NCBI GenBank assembly: GCA_023375785.1
Contig: SZWC01001580.1
Span: forward strand, 5,208 to 69,207
Source: Penium margaritaceum
Taxonomy: Eukaryota; Streptophyta; Zygnematophyceae; Desmidiales; Peniaceae
Direction of reading: 5' to 3'
Length of the DNA stretch: 64,000 nucleotides
The position numbers and the translations under genes are program-made. The notes beneath the pieces are model-generated. The model had not been told where the DNA came from. It made no database searches and worked only from the letters and a program-made list of their open reading frames with translations. This document shows, piece after piece, positions 13,001 to 28,211 of the stretch (positions within the stretch are counted from its first letter, which is position 1; each line of letters opens with the position of its first letter).

Positions 13001-16000
13001 TGGTTTGGGAAGACTAGCTATCAACTAGAAAGCACAAAGACCTTCAATACGTAGTGACACGGTGTGGTAACCATGTACAATGACCAACCAAAGTAGGCAT
13101 ATGTCACCGACCATGACCAAAAGAATTTCACAGTGTGTGGTCAACGTTGGAAACTCATAACAGGAGTCACAAATGCTCAGAGGGGGAAACAATGGGTTGG
13201 GAACACTATTTATCAACTAGCAAGTACAAAGACCTTCAACAAGTAGTGGCACGGTGTGGCTAGCGCACACAGTGACCAATCAAAGGATGCATACGTCACT
13301 GGCCATGACCGAAGAAGTCCACTATGTGTGGTCAACATTGACAACTCATAACACGAGTCACAAATGGGCAGATGGAGAGACAATGGTTTGGGAACCCTAT
13401 GTATCAACTAGAAAGAACAAAGAACTTCAATACGTATTGGCACGGTGTGGCTACTATGCACACCAAACAACCAAACTAGGCATATGTCACTGACCATGAC
13501 CAAAGATTTTCAATATGGGTGGTTAACGTTCACCAGCCATAACACGAGTCACAAATGGTCAGAGGGGGAAACAATGGTCTGGGAATATCAGTTCTCAACT
13601 AACATGTACAACAACCTTCAGTCAGTAGTAGCACAGCGTGGCTACCATGCATAACGACCGACCAAAGTAGGCATATGTACTGCCTTTGACCAAAGAAATC
13701 CGCTGTGCGTGGTCAACGTTGACAACTCAGAATACGAGTCACAAATGGTCAGAGGGGGAAATAATGGTTCGGGAACACCAGGTATCAACTAGCAAGCACA
13801 AGGACCTTCAATAAGTTGTGGCACGATGTGAGTACCATGCACGATGACCAACCAAAGCAGGCATATGTCACTGACCATGACCAAAGAATGTCACTATGTG
13901 TGGTCAACTCTGACAACTCATAACACGAGTCACAAATAGTCAGAGTGGAAGATAATGGTTTGTGAATACTAGTTATCGACTAGCAAGAACAAATACCTTC
14001 AATATGTACTGGCACAGTGTGGCTACCATGCACAGTGACCAACCAAAGTATGCATATGTCACTGACCATGACCAACAAATTTCACTTCATGTGGTCAACG
14101 TTGACAACTCACAACACGAGTCACAGATAGTCAGAGGGGGGTAACAATGGTTTGGGAACACTAGCTATCAACTAGAAAGCACAAAGACCTTCAATACGTA
14201 GTGAAACGGTGTGGTAACCATGTACAGTGAAAAACCAAAGTAGGCATATGTCACTAACCATGACCAAAAAAAATCTACAGTGTGTGGTCAACGTTGAAAA
14301 CTCGTAACACGAGGCACAAATGGTCAGAGGGAGAGACAATGGTTTGGGAACCCTATGTATCAACTAGAAAGGACAAAGAACTTCAATACGTATTGGCACG
14401 GTGTGGCTACTATGCACACCAAACAACCAAACTAGGCATATGTCACTGACCATGACCAAAGGATTTCAATATGGGTGGTCAACATTCACCAACCATAACA
14501 CGAGTCACAAACCGTCAGAGGGGGAGACAATGGTCTAGGAGTATCATTTCTCAACTCGCAAGTACAACGACCTTCAATCAGTAGTAGCACGGTGTGGCTA
14601 CCATGCACAATGACTGACCAAAGTAGGCATATGTACTTCCTTTGACCAAAGAAATCCGCTGTGTGTGGTCAACGTTGACAACTCATAATACGAGTCACAA
14701 ATATTCAGAGGGGGAAAAAATGGGTTGGGAACACCAGGTATCAACTAGCAAGCACAAGGACCTTCAATAAGTCGTGGCACGGTGTGGACACCATGCACGA
14801 TGACCAACCAAAGTAGGCATATGTCACTGACCATGACCAAATAATGTCACTATGTGTGGTAAACTTTGACAACTCATAACACGAGTCACAAATGGTCAGA
14901 GTTTAGGATAATGGTTTGTGAATACTAGTTATCGACTAGCAAGTACAAATACTTTCAACATGTAGTGGCACAGTGTGGCTACCATGCACAGTGACCAACC
15001 AAAGTATGCACATGTCACTGACCATGACCAACGAATTTCACTTCATGTGGTCAACATTGACCACTCACAACACGAGTCACAGATAGTCAGAGGGGGGTAA
15101 CAATGGTTAGGGAACACTGGCTATCAACTAGAAAGCACAAAGACCTTCAATACGTAGTGACACGGCATGGAAACCATGTACAATGACCAACCAAAGTAGG
15201 CATAAGTCACCGACCATGACCAAAATAGTTTCACAGTGTGTGGTCAACGTTGAAAACTCATAACACGAGTCACAAATGGTCAGAGGGGGAAACAATGGGT
15301 TGGGAGCACTAGTTATTAACTAGCAAGTACAAAGACCTTCATCAAGTAGTGGCACAGTGTGGCTAGCGTGCACAGTGACCAACCAAAGGATGCATACGTC
15401 ACTGCCTATGCCCGAAGAAGTCCACTATGTGTGGTCAACATTGACAACTCATAACACGAGTCACAAATAGTCAGAGGGAGAGACAATGGTTTGGGAACCC
15501 TATGAATCGACTAGCAAGGACAAATAACTTCAATACGTAGTGGCACGGTGTGGCTACTATGCACACCAAACAACCAAACTAGGCATATGTCACTGACCAT
15601 GACCAAAGAATTTCAATATGGGTGGTCATCGTTCATCGACAATAACTCGAGTCACAAACGGTCAGAGAAGGAAACAAAGGGCTGGGAATATCAGATCTCA
15701 ACTAGCAAGTACAACGGCCTTCAATCAGTAGTAGCACGGTGTGGCTACCATGCACAATGATCGACCAAAGTAGGCATATGTACTGCCTTTGACCAAAGAA
15801 TTCCGCTGTGTGTGGTCAACGTTGTCAACTCATAATACGAGTCACAAATGGTCAGAAGGGGAAACAATGGTCTGGGAAAACCAGGTATCAACTAGCAAGC
15901 ACAAGGACCTTCAATAAGTTGTGACGCGGTGTGGGTACCATGCACGATGACCAACCAAAGTAGGCATATGTCATTGACCATGACCAAAGAATGTCACTAT

Positions 16001-18169
16001 GTGTGGTAAAGATTGAAAACTCATAACACGAGTCACAAATGGTCAGAGTGGAAGATAATGGTTTGTGAATACTAGTTATCGACGAGCAAGTACAATTACC
16101 TTCAATTTGTAGTGGCACAATGTGGCTACCATGCACTGTGACCAACCAAAGTATGCATATGTCACTGACCATTAGCAAAGAATTTCAATTGATGTGGTCA
16201 ACGTTGAAAACTCACAACACGAGTCATAGATAGTCAGAGGGGGTAACAATGGTATGGGAAGACTAGCTATCAACTAGAAAGCACAAAGACCTTCAATACG
16301 TAGTGACACGGCGTGGTAACCATGTACAATGACCAACCAAAGTAGGCATAAGTCACCGACCATGACCAAAATATTTTCACAGTGTGTGGTCAACGTTGAA
16401 AACTCATAACACGAGTCACAAATGGTCAGAGGGGGAAACAATGGGTTGGGAACACTAGTTATCAACTAGCAAGTACAAAGACCTTCAAGAAGTAGTGGCA
16501 CAGTGTGGCTAGCGTGCACAGTGACCAACCAAAGGATGCATACGTCACTGACCATGACCGAAGCAGTCCACTATGTGTGGTCAACATTGACAACGCATAA
16601 CACGAATCACACATGGTCAGAGGGAGAGACAATGGTTTGGGAACCCTATGTATGGACTAGAAAGGACAAAGAGCTTCAATACGTAGTGGCACGGTGTGGC
16701 TAATATGCACACCAAACACAAAACTAGGCATATGTCACTGACCATGACCGAATAGTTTCAATATGTCTGGTAAATTTTCACCAATCATAACACGAGTAAC
16801 AAAAGGTCTGAGGGGGAAACAATGGTCTGGGAATATCAGTTCTTAACTAGCAAGTACAACGACCTCCAATCAGTAGTAGCACGGTGTGGCTACCATGCAC
16901 AATGACCGACCAAAGTAGGCATATGTACTGCCTTTGACCAAAGAAATCCGCTGTGTGTGGTCAACATGGACAACTCATAATACGAGTCACAAATGGTCAG
17001 AGGGGGAAAAAATGGGCTGGGAAGACCAGGCATCAACGAGCAAGCTCAAGGACCTTCAATAAGATGTGGCATGGGGTGGATACCATGCACGATGACCAAC
17101 CAAAGTAGGCATATGTCACTGACCATGACCAAAGAATGTCACAATGTGTGGTAAACTTTGACAACTCATAACACGAGTCACACATGGTCAGAGTGGAAGA
17201 TAATGGTTTGTGAATACTAGAAATCGACTAGCAAGTACAAATACCTTCAGTTTGTAGTGGCACAGTGTGGCTACAATGCACAGTGACCAACCAAAGTACG
17301 CATATGTCACTGACCATGACCAAAGAATTTCACTTCATGTGGTCAACGTTGACGACTCACAACACGAGTCACAGATAGTTAGAGGGGGTAAAAATGGTCT
17401 GGGAAGACTAGCTATCAACTAGAAAGCACAAAGACCTTCAATACGTAGTGACACGGCGTGGTAACCATGTAGAATAACCAACCAAAGTAGGCATATGTCA
17501 CCGACTATGACCAATAGAATTGCAGAGTGTGTGGTCAACATTGAAAACTCATAACACGAGTCACAAATGGCCAGAGGGGGGAACAATGGGTTGGGAACAC
17601 TAGTTATCAACTAGCAAGTACAAAGACCTTCAACAAGTAGTGGCACGGTGTGGCTAGCGTGCAAAGTGACCAACCAAAGGATGCATACGTCACCGACAAT
17701 GACCGAAGAAGTCCACTATGTGTGGTCAACATTCACAACTCATAACATGAGTCACGAATGGTCAGAGGGAGAGACAATGGTTTGGGAACCCTATGTATTG
17801 ACTAGAAAGGACAAAGAACTTCAATACGTAGTGGCACGGTGTGGCTACTATGCACACCAAACAACCTATGTCACTGACCATGACCAAAGAATTTCAATAT
17901 GGGTGGTCAACGTTCATCAACCATAACACGCGTCACAAACGGTCAGAGGGGGAAACAATGGTCTGGGAATATCAGTTCTCAACTAGCAAGTACAACAACC
18001 TTCAACCAGTAGTAGCACGGTGTGGCTACCATGCACAACAACCGACCAAAGTAGGCATATGTACTGTCTGTAACCGAAGAAATCCGCTATGTGTGGTCAA
18101 CGTTGACAACTCATAATACGAGTCACAAATGGTCAGAGGGGGAAAACATGGTTTGGGAATACCAGGTTT

Positions 18170-19600
18170 CAATTAGCAAGCACAAGGACCTTCAATAAGT
18201 TGTGGAATGGTGTGGATACCATGCACGATGACCAACCAAAGTAGGCATATGTCACTGACCATGACCAAATAATGTCACTATGTGTGGCAAACCCTGACAA
18301 TTCATAACACGAGTCACAAATGGTCGGAGTGGAAGCGAATGGTTTGTGAATACTAGCAAGCACAAGGACCTTCGATAAGTTGTGGAACAGTGTGGATACC
18401 ATGCACGATGACCAACCAAAGTACTAATGTCACTGTGTGGTAAATTTTGACAACTCATAACACGAGTCACAAATGGTCAGAGTGGAAGATGGTGGTTTGT
18501 GAATACTAGTTATTCACTATCACGTACAAATACCTTCAATATGTAGTGGCACAATGTGGCTACCATGCACAGTGAAAAACCAGAGCATGCATATGTCACT
18601 GAACATGACCAAAGAATTTCACTTCATGTGGTCAATGTTGACAACTCACAACACGAGTCACAGGTAGTCAGAGGGGGGTAACAATGGTTTGGAAAGACTA
18701 GCTATGAACTAGAAAGCACAAAGACCTTCAATACGTAGTGAGACGGCGTGGTAACCATGTACAGTGACGAACCAAACTAGGCATATGTCACTGACCATGA
18801 CCAAAGAATTTCAATATGGGTGGTCTATGTTCACCAATCATAACACGAGTCACAAACGGTTAGAGGGGGAAACAATGGTCTGGTAATATCAGTTCTCAAC
18901 TAGCAAGTACAATGACCTTCAATCAGTAGTAGTACGGTGTGGCTACCATGCAAAATGACCGAGCAAATGAGGCATATGTACTGCCTTTGACCAAAGAAAT
19001 CCACTGTTTGTGGTCAACGTTGACAACTCATATTACGAGTCACAAATGGTCAGAGGGGGAAACAATGGTTTGGGAACTAGCAAGCAACTAGCAAGCACAA
19101 GGACCTTCAATAAGTTGTGGCACGGTGTGGATACCATGCACGATGACCAACCAAAGTAGGCACATGTCACTGACCATGACCAACTAATGTCACTGTGTGG
19201 TAAACTTTGACAACTCATAACACGAGTCACAAATGGTCAAAGTGGAAGATAATGGTTTGTGAATACTAGTTATTAACTATCACGTACAAATAACTTCAAT
19301 ATGTAGTGGCACAATGTGGCTACCATGCACAGTGAAAAACAAGAGTATGCATATGTCACTGAACATGACCAAAGAATTTCACTTCATGTGGTCAACGTTG
19401 ACAACTCACAACACGAGTCACAGATAGTCAGAGGGGGGTAACAATGGTTTGGGAAAGACTAGCTATCAACTAGAAAGCACAAAGACCTTCAATACGTAGT
19501 GACACGGCATGGTAACCATGTACAGTGATGAACCAAACTAGGCATATGTCACTCACCATGACCAAAGAATTTCAACATGGGTGGTCAACGTTCAAAACCC
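18170..19600 (-). repeat. Four-monomer HOR variant, two copies
   Basis: Types 6, 5, 2, 1 follow each other with types 3 and 4 absent. Two consecutive copies share private variants (TATCACGTACAAAT, GTGAAAAAC, a GAGGGGGGTAAC run), with matching sites at 18511 and 19271, a 760-bp spacing. Variant units of this kind arise by HOR shortening followed by re-amplification. Confidence 0.8.
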
Positions 19601-22600
19601 AAAACACGATCACAAATGGTCAGATGGGGGAAACAATGGTTTTGAAACACTATGTATCTTCTAGCAAGTACAAAGAACTTGAACAAGTAGTGGCACAGTG
19701 TGGCTAGCGTGCACAGTGACCAACCAAAGGATGCATACGTCACTAACTATGATCGAAGAAGTCCACTATGTGTGGTCAACATTAAAAACTCATAACACGA
19801 GCCGCAAATGGTCAGAGGGAGAGACAATGGTTTGGGAACCCTATGTATTGACTAGAAGGGACAAAGAACTTCAATACGTAGTGGCACGGTGTGGCTACTA
19901 TGCACACCAAACAACCAAACTAGGCATATGTCACTGAACATGACCAAAGAATTTCAATATGGGTGGTCAACGTTCACCAACCATAACACGAGTCACAAAC
20001 GGTCAGAGGGGAAAACAATGGTCTGGGAATATCAGTTCTCAATTAGCAAGTACAACGACCTTCAATCAGTAGTAGCACGGTGTGGCTACCATGCACAATG
20101 ACCGACCAAAGTAGGCATATTTACTGCCTTTGACCAAAGAAATCTGCTGTGTGTGGTCAACGTTGACAACTCATAATACAAGTCACAAATGGTCAGAGGG
20201 AGAAACAATGGTATGGGAACACCAGGTATGAACTAGCAAGCACAAGGACCTTCAATATGTCACTGACCATGACCAAAGAATGTCACTATGTGTGGTAAAC
20301 TTTGTTAACACATAACACGAGTCACAAATGGTCAGAGTGGAAAATAATGGTTTGTGAGTACTAGTTATCCACTAGCAAGTACAAATACCTTCAATATGTA
20401 GTGGCACAGTGTGGCTGCAATGCACAGTGACCAACCAAAGTATGGATGTGTCACTTACCAAGACCAAAGAATTTCACTTCATGTGGTCAATGTTGAGAAC
20501 TCACAACACAAGTTACAGATAGTAAGAGGGGGTAACAATGGTTTGGGAAGACTAGCTATCAACTAGAAAGCACAAAGACTTTCAATACGTAGTGACACGG
20601 CGTGGTAACCATGTACAGTGACAAACCAAAGTAGGCATATGTCACTAACAATGACCAAAAGAATTTCACAGTGTGGTCAACGTTGAAAACTCATAACACG
20701 AGTCACAAATGGTCAGAGGGGGAAACAATGGGCTGGGAACACTAGCTATAAACTAGCAAGTACAAAGACCTTGAATACGTAGAGGCACGGTGTGGCTACT
20801 ATGCACACCAAACAACCAAACTAGGCATATGTGACCATGAGCAAAGAATTTCAATATGGGTGGTCAACGTTCACCAACCATAATACGAGTCACAAACGGT
20901 CAGAGGGGGAAACAATGGTCTGAGAATATCAGTTCTCAACTACCAAGTACAACGACCTTCAATCATCAGTAGCACGGTGTGGCTACCATGCACAATGACC
21001 GACCAAAGTAGGCATATGTACTGCCTTTGACCAAAGAAATCCACTGTGTGTGGTCCACGTTGACAACTCATAATACGAGTCACAAATGGTTAGAGGGGGA
21101 AACAATGGATTGGGAACACCAGGTATCAACTAGCAAGCACAAGGACCTTCAATACGTCATGGCACGGTATGGCTAGGCTGCACAGTGACCAACCAAAGGA
21201 TGCATACGTCACTGACTATGACCGAAGAAGTCCACTATGTGTGGTCAACATTGACAACACATAACACGAGTCACAAATGGTCAGAGGGAGAGACAATGGT
21301 TTGGGAACCTTATGTATCGACTACGAAGGACAAATAACTTCAATGCATAGTGGCAAGGTGTGGCTAATATGCACACCAAACAACCAAACTAGGCATATGT
21401 CACTGACCATGACCAAAGAATTTCAATATGGGTGGTCAACGTTCACCAACCATAACACGAGTCACAAACGGTCAGAGGGGGAAACGATGGTCAGGGAATA
21501 TCTTTTCGCAACTAGCAAGTGGAACGACCTTCAATCAGTAGTAGCACGATATGGCTACCATGCACAATGACCAACCAAGGTAAGCATATGTACTGCCTTT
21601 GACCAAAGAAATCCGCTGTGTGTGGTCAACGTTGACAACTAATAATGCAAGTCAAAAATGGTCAGAGGGGGAAACAATGGTTTGGGAACACCAAGTATCA
21701 ACTAGTAAGCACAAGGACCTTCAATAAGTTGAGGCACGGTGTGGATACCATGCACGATGACCAACCAAAGTAGGCATATGTCACTGACCATGACCAAATA
21801 ATGTCACTATATGTGGTAAACGTTGACAACTCATAACACGAGTCACAAATGGTCAGAGTGGAAGATAATGGCTTGTGAATACTAGTTATCAACTAGCAAG
21901 TACAAATACCTTAAAATGTAGTAGCACAGTGTGGCTACAATGCACAGTGATTAACCAAAGTATGCATATGTCACTGACCATGACCAAAGAATTTCACTTC
22001 ATGTGGTCAATGTTGACAACTCACAACATGAGTCACAGATAGTCAGAGGGAATAACACTGGCTTGGGAAGGCTAGCTATCAACTAGAAAGCACAAAGACC
22101 TTCAATACGTAGTGACACAGCGTGGTAACCATGTAGAGTGACAAACCAAAGTAGGCATATGTCGCTAACCATGACCAAAAGAGTTTCACTGTGTGTGGTC
22201 AACGTTGAGAACTCATAACACAAGTCAGAAATAGACAGAGGGGGAAAAAATGGGTTGGGAGCACTAGTTATCAACTAGCAAGTATGAAAACCTTGCACAA
22301 GTAGTGGCACGGTGTGGCTAGCGTACACAGTGACCAACCAAAGGATGCATACGTCACTGAGTATGACCGAAGAAGTCCACTATGTGTGGTCAACATTGAC
22401 AACTCATAACGGGAGTCACAAATGGTCAGAGGGAGAGACAATGGTTTGGGAACCCTATGTATCGACTAGAAAGGACAAAGAACTTCAATACGTAGTGGCA
22501 TGGTGTGGCTACTATGTACACCAAACAACCAAACTAGGCATATGTCACTGACCATGTCCAAAGAATTTCAATATGGGTGGCCAACATTCACCAACCATAA

Positions 22601-25600
22601 CACGAGTCACAAAGGGTCAGAGAAGGAAACAATGGTCTGGGAGTATCAGTTCTCAACTAGCAAGTACAACGACCTTGAATCAGTAGTAGCACGGTGTGGC
22701 TACCATGCACAATGACTGACCAAAGTAGGCATATGTACTGCCTTTGACCAAAGAAATCCGCTGTGTGTGGTCAACAATGACAACTCATAATACGAGTCAC
22801 AAATGGTCAGAGGGGGAAACAATGGTTTGGGAACACCAGGTATCAACTAGCAAGCACAAGGACCTTCAATACGTTGTGGCACGGTGTGGATACCATGCAC
22901 GATGACCAACTAAAGTAGGCATATGTCACTGACCATGACCAAAGAATGGCACTATGTGTGGTAAACATTGATAAATCATAACACGAGTCACAAATGGTCA
23001 GAGTGGAAGATGATGGTTTGTGAATACTAGTTATCGACTAGCAATTACAAATACCTTCAGTATGCAGTGGCACAGTGTGGCTACAATGCACAGTGACCAA
23101 CCAAAGTATGCATATGTCACTGACCATGACGAAAGAATTTCACTTCACGTGGTCAACGTTGACAACTCACAACACAAGTCCGAGATAGTGAGAGGGGGTA
23201 ACAATGGTTTGGGAAGACTAGATATCAACTACAAAGCACAAAGAACTTCAATACGTAGTGACACGGCGTGGTAACCATGTACAATGACCAACCAAAGTAG
23301 GCATATGTCACCAACCATGACCAAAAGAATTTCACAGTGTGTGGTCAACATTGAAAACTCATAACACGAGTCACAAATGGTCGAAGGGGGAAACAACGGG
23401 TTGGGAACACTAGTTATCAAGTAGCAAGTACAAAGGCCTTCAACAAGTAGTGGCACGGTGTGGCTAGTGTGCACAGTGACCAAACAAAGATGCATGTTGT
23501 TGACAATGACCGAAGAAGTCCATTATGTGTGGTAAACATTGAGAACTCATAACACGCGTCACAAATGGTCAGAGGGAGAGACAATGGTTTGGGAACCCTA
23601 TGTATCGACTAGAAAGGACAAAGAACTTCAATACGTAGTGGTACGGTGTGGCTACTATGCACACCAAACAACCAAACTAGGCATATGTCACTGACCATGA
23701 TCAAAGAATTTTAATATGGGTGGTCAACGTTCACCAACCATAACACGAGTCACAAATGGTCAGAGGGGGAAACACTGGTCTGGGAATATGAGTTCTAAAT
23801 TAGCAAGCACAACGACCTTCAATCAGTAGTAGCACAGTGTGGCTACCATGCACAACGACCGACCAAATTAGGCATATGTACTGCCTTTGACCAAAGACAT
23901 CTGCTGTGTGTTGTCAACGTTGACAAATCATAATACGAGTCACAAATGATCAGAGGGGGAAACAATGGTCTTAAAACACCAGGTATCAACTAGCAAGCAC
24001 AAGGACCTTCAATAAGTTGTGGCACGGTGTGGATACCATGCAAGATGACGAGCCAAAGTAGGCATATGTCACTGACCATGACCAAATAATGTCACTATGT
24101 GTGGTAAACATTGACAACTCATAACACGAGTCACAAGTGGTCAGAGTGGAAGATAATGGTTTGTGAATACTAGTTATCGACTAGCAAGTAGAAATACCTT
24201 CAATATGTAGTGGCACAGTGTGGCTACCATGCACAGTGACCAGCCTAAGTATGCATATGTCACTGACAATGACCAAAGAATTTCACTTCATGTGGTCAAC
24301 GTTGACAACTCACAACACGAGTCACATATAGTCAGAGGGGGGTAACAATGGTTTGGGACGACTAACTATCAACTAGAAAGCACAACGACCTTCAATACAT
24401 AGTGACACGGCGTGGTAACCATGTACAGTGACAAACCAAACTAGGCATATGTCACTGACCATGACCAAAGAATTTCAATATGGGTGGTCAACGTTGAAAA
24501 CCCATAACACGAGTCACAAATGGTCAGAGGGGTTAACAATGGGTTGGGAACACTAGTTATCAACTAGCAAGTACAAAGAACTTTAACAAGTAGTGGCACG
24601 GTGTGGCTAGCGTGCACAGTGACCAATCAAAGGATGCATACGACACTGACTATGACCAAAGAAGTCCATTTTGTGTGGTCAACATTGACAACTAATAACA
24701 CGAGTCACAAATGGTCAGAGGGAGAGACAATGGTTTGGGAACCCTATGTATCGAATAGAAAGGACAAAGAACTCCAATACGTAGTGGCACGGTGTGGCTA
24801 CTATAACCACCAAATAACCAAACTAGGCATATGTCGCTGACCATGACCAAAGAATTTCAATGTGGGTGGTCAACGTTCACCAATCATAACATGAGTCAGA
24901 GGGGGAAAAAATGGTCTGGGAATATCAGTTGTCAACTAGAAAGTACAACGACCTTTAATCAGTAGTAGCACGGTGTGGCTACCATGCACAACGACAGATC
25001 AACGCAGGCATATGTATTGCCTTTGACCAAAGAAATCCGCTGTGTGTGATCAACGTTGACAACTCATAATACGAGTCACAAATGGTCAGAGGTTGAAACA
25101 ATGGCTTGGGAACACCAGGTATCAACTAGCAAGCACAAGGACCTTCAATACGTTGTGGCACGGTGTGGATACCATGCACGATGACCAACCAAAGTAGGCA
25201 TATGTCACTGACCATGACCAAAGAATGTCACTATGTGTGGTAAACTTTGACAACTCATAGCACGAGTCACAAATGGTCGGAGTGGAAGATAATGGTTTGT
25301 GAATACTAGTTATCAACTAGCAAGTACAGTACCTTCCATATGTAGTGGCACAGTGTGGCTACATTGCACAGTGACAAACCAAACTATGCATATGTCAGTG
25401 ACGATGACCAAAGGATTTCATTTCGTGTGGTCAATGTTGAAAACTCACAACACGAGTCACAGATATTCAGAGGGGATAGCAATGGTTTCGGAAGAATAGA
25501 AATCAACTATAAAGCACTAAGACCTTCAATACATAGTGACACGGTGTGGTAACCATGTAAAGTGACAAACCAAAGTAGGCATATGTTACTAACCATGACC

Positions 25601-28211
25601 AAAAGAATTTCACAGTGTGTGGTCAACGTTGAAAACTCATAACACGATTCACAAATGTTTAGAGGGGAAAACAATGGGTTGGGAACACTAGTTGTCAACT
25701 AGCAAGTAAAAAGACCTTCAACAAGTAGTGGCACGGTGTGGCCAGCGTGTACAGTGACCAATCAAAGGATGCACACGTCACTGACTATGACCGAAGAAGT
25801 CCACTATGTGTGGTCAACATTGACAACACATAACACGAGTCACAAATGGTCAAAGGGAGAGACAATGGTTTGGGAACCCTATGTATCGACTAGAAAGGAC
25901 AACGAACTTCAATACGTAGTGGCACGGTGTGGCTACTATGCACACCAAACAACCAAACTAGGCATATGTCACTGACCATGACCAAAGAATTTCAATATGG
26001 GTGGTCAACGTTCACCAACCATAACACGAGTCAGAAACGGTCAGAGGGGGAAACAATGGTCTGGGAATATCAGTTCTCAACTAGCAACTACAACGACCTT
26101 CAATCAGTAGTAGTACGGTGTGTCTACCATGCACAATGACCGACCAAAGCAGGTATATATACTGCCTTTGACCAAATAATTCCGCTCTGTGTGGTCAACG
26201 TTAACAACTCATGATACGAGTCACAAATGGTCAGAGGGGAGAACAATGGGTTGGAAACACCAGGTATCAACTAGCAAGCACAAGGACCTTCAATAAGTTG
26301 TGGCACGGTGTGGATACCATGCACGATGACCAACCAAAGTAGGCATATGTCACTGACCATGACCAAAGAATGTCACTATGTGTGGTAAACTTTGAGAACT
26401 CATAACACGAGTCACAAATGGTCAGAGTGGAAGATAATGGTTTGTGAATACTAGTTATCGACTAGGAAGCACAAATACCTTCCATATGTAGTGGCACAGT
26501 GTGGCTACAATGCACAGTGACCAACCAAAGTATGCATATGTCACTGACCATGACCAAAGAATTTCACTTCATCTGGTCAATGTTGACAACTCACAACACG
26601 AGTCACAGATAGTCAGAGGGAATAACAATGGCTTGGGAAGACTAGCTATCAGCTAGAAAGCACAAAGACCTTCAATACGTAGTGACACAGCGTGGTAACC
26701 ATGTAGAGTGACAAACCAAAGTAGGCATATGTCACTAACCATGACCAAAAGAATTTCACTGTGTGTGGTCAACGTTGAGAACTCATAACACGAGTCACAA
26801 ATGGTTCAGAGGGGGAAACAATGGGTTGGGAACACTAGTTATCAACTAGCAAGTACAAAGACCTTAAACAAGTAGTGGCACAGTGTGGCTAGAGTGCACA
26901 GTGACCAACCAAACGATGCATACGTTACTGACTATGACGGAAGAAATCCACTATGTGTGGTCAACATTGACAACTCATAACACGAGTCACAAATGGTCAG
27001 GTGAAGAGACAATGGTTTGGGAACCCTATTTATCGACTAGAAAGGACAAATAACTTCAATACGTAGTGGCACAGTGTGGCTACTATGCACACCAAACAAC
27101 CAAACTAGGCATATGTCACTGACATGACCAAAGAATTTCAATATGGGTAGTCAACATTGACCAACCATAACACGAATCACAAATGGTCAGAGGGGGAAAC
27201 AATGGTCTGGGAATATCAGTTCTCAACTAGCAAGTACAACGACCTTCAATCAGTAGTAGCACGGTGTGGCTACCATGAACAATGACCGAACAAAGTAGGC
27301 ATATGTACTGCCTTTGACGAAAGGAATCCGCTGTGTGTGGTCAACGTTGACAACTCATAATACGAGTCACAAATGGTCAGATGGGGGAAACAATGGTTTG
27401 GAAACACCAGGTATCAACGACCAAGCACAATGACCTTCAATAAGTTGTGGCACGGTGTGGATACCATGCACGATGACCAACCAAAGTAGGCATATGTCAC
27501 TGACGATGACCAAAGAATGTCACTGTGTGTGGTAAACTTTGACAGCTCATAACACGAGTCACAAATGGTCAGAGTGGAAGATAATGGTTTGTGAATACTA
27601 GTTATCCACTAGCAAGTACAAATACCTTCAATATGTAGTGGCACAGTGTGGCTACAATGCACAGTGACCAACCAAAGTATGCATATGTCACTGATCATGA
27701 CCAAAGAATTTCACTTCATGTGGTCAATGTTGACAACTCACAACACGAGTCACAGATACTCAGAGGGGGTAACAATGGTTTGGGAAGGCTAGCCATCAAC
27801 TAGAAAGCACAGATACCTTCAATGCACAGTGAAATGGCGTGGTAACCACGTACAACGACCAACCAAAGTAGGCATATGTCACAGACCATGAGCAAAAGAA
27901 TTTCACAGTGAGTGGTCAACGTTGAAAACTCATAACAGGAGTCACAAATGGTCAGAGGGGGAAACAATGGGTTGGGAATACTAGTTATCAACTAGCAAGT
28001 ACAAAGACCTTCAACAAGTAGTGGCACGGTGTGGCTAGCGTGAACAGTGACCAACCAAAGGATGCATAAGTAACTGACTATGACCGAAGAAGTCCACTAT
28101 GTGTGGTCAACATTGACAACTCATAACACAAGTCACAAATGGTCAGAAGGAGAGACAATGGTTTGGGAACTCTACTAGAAAGGACAAAAAACTTCAATAC
28201 GTAGTGGCACG

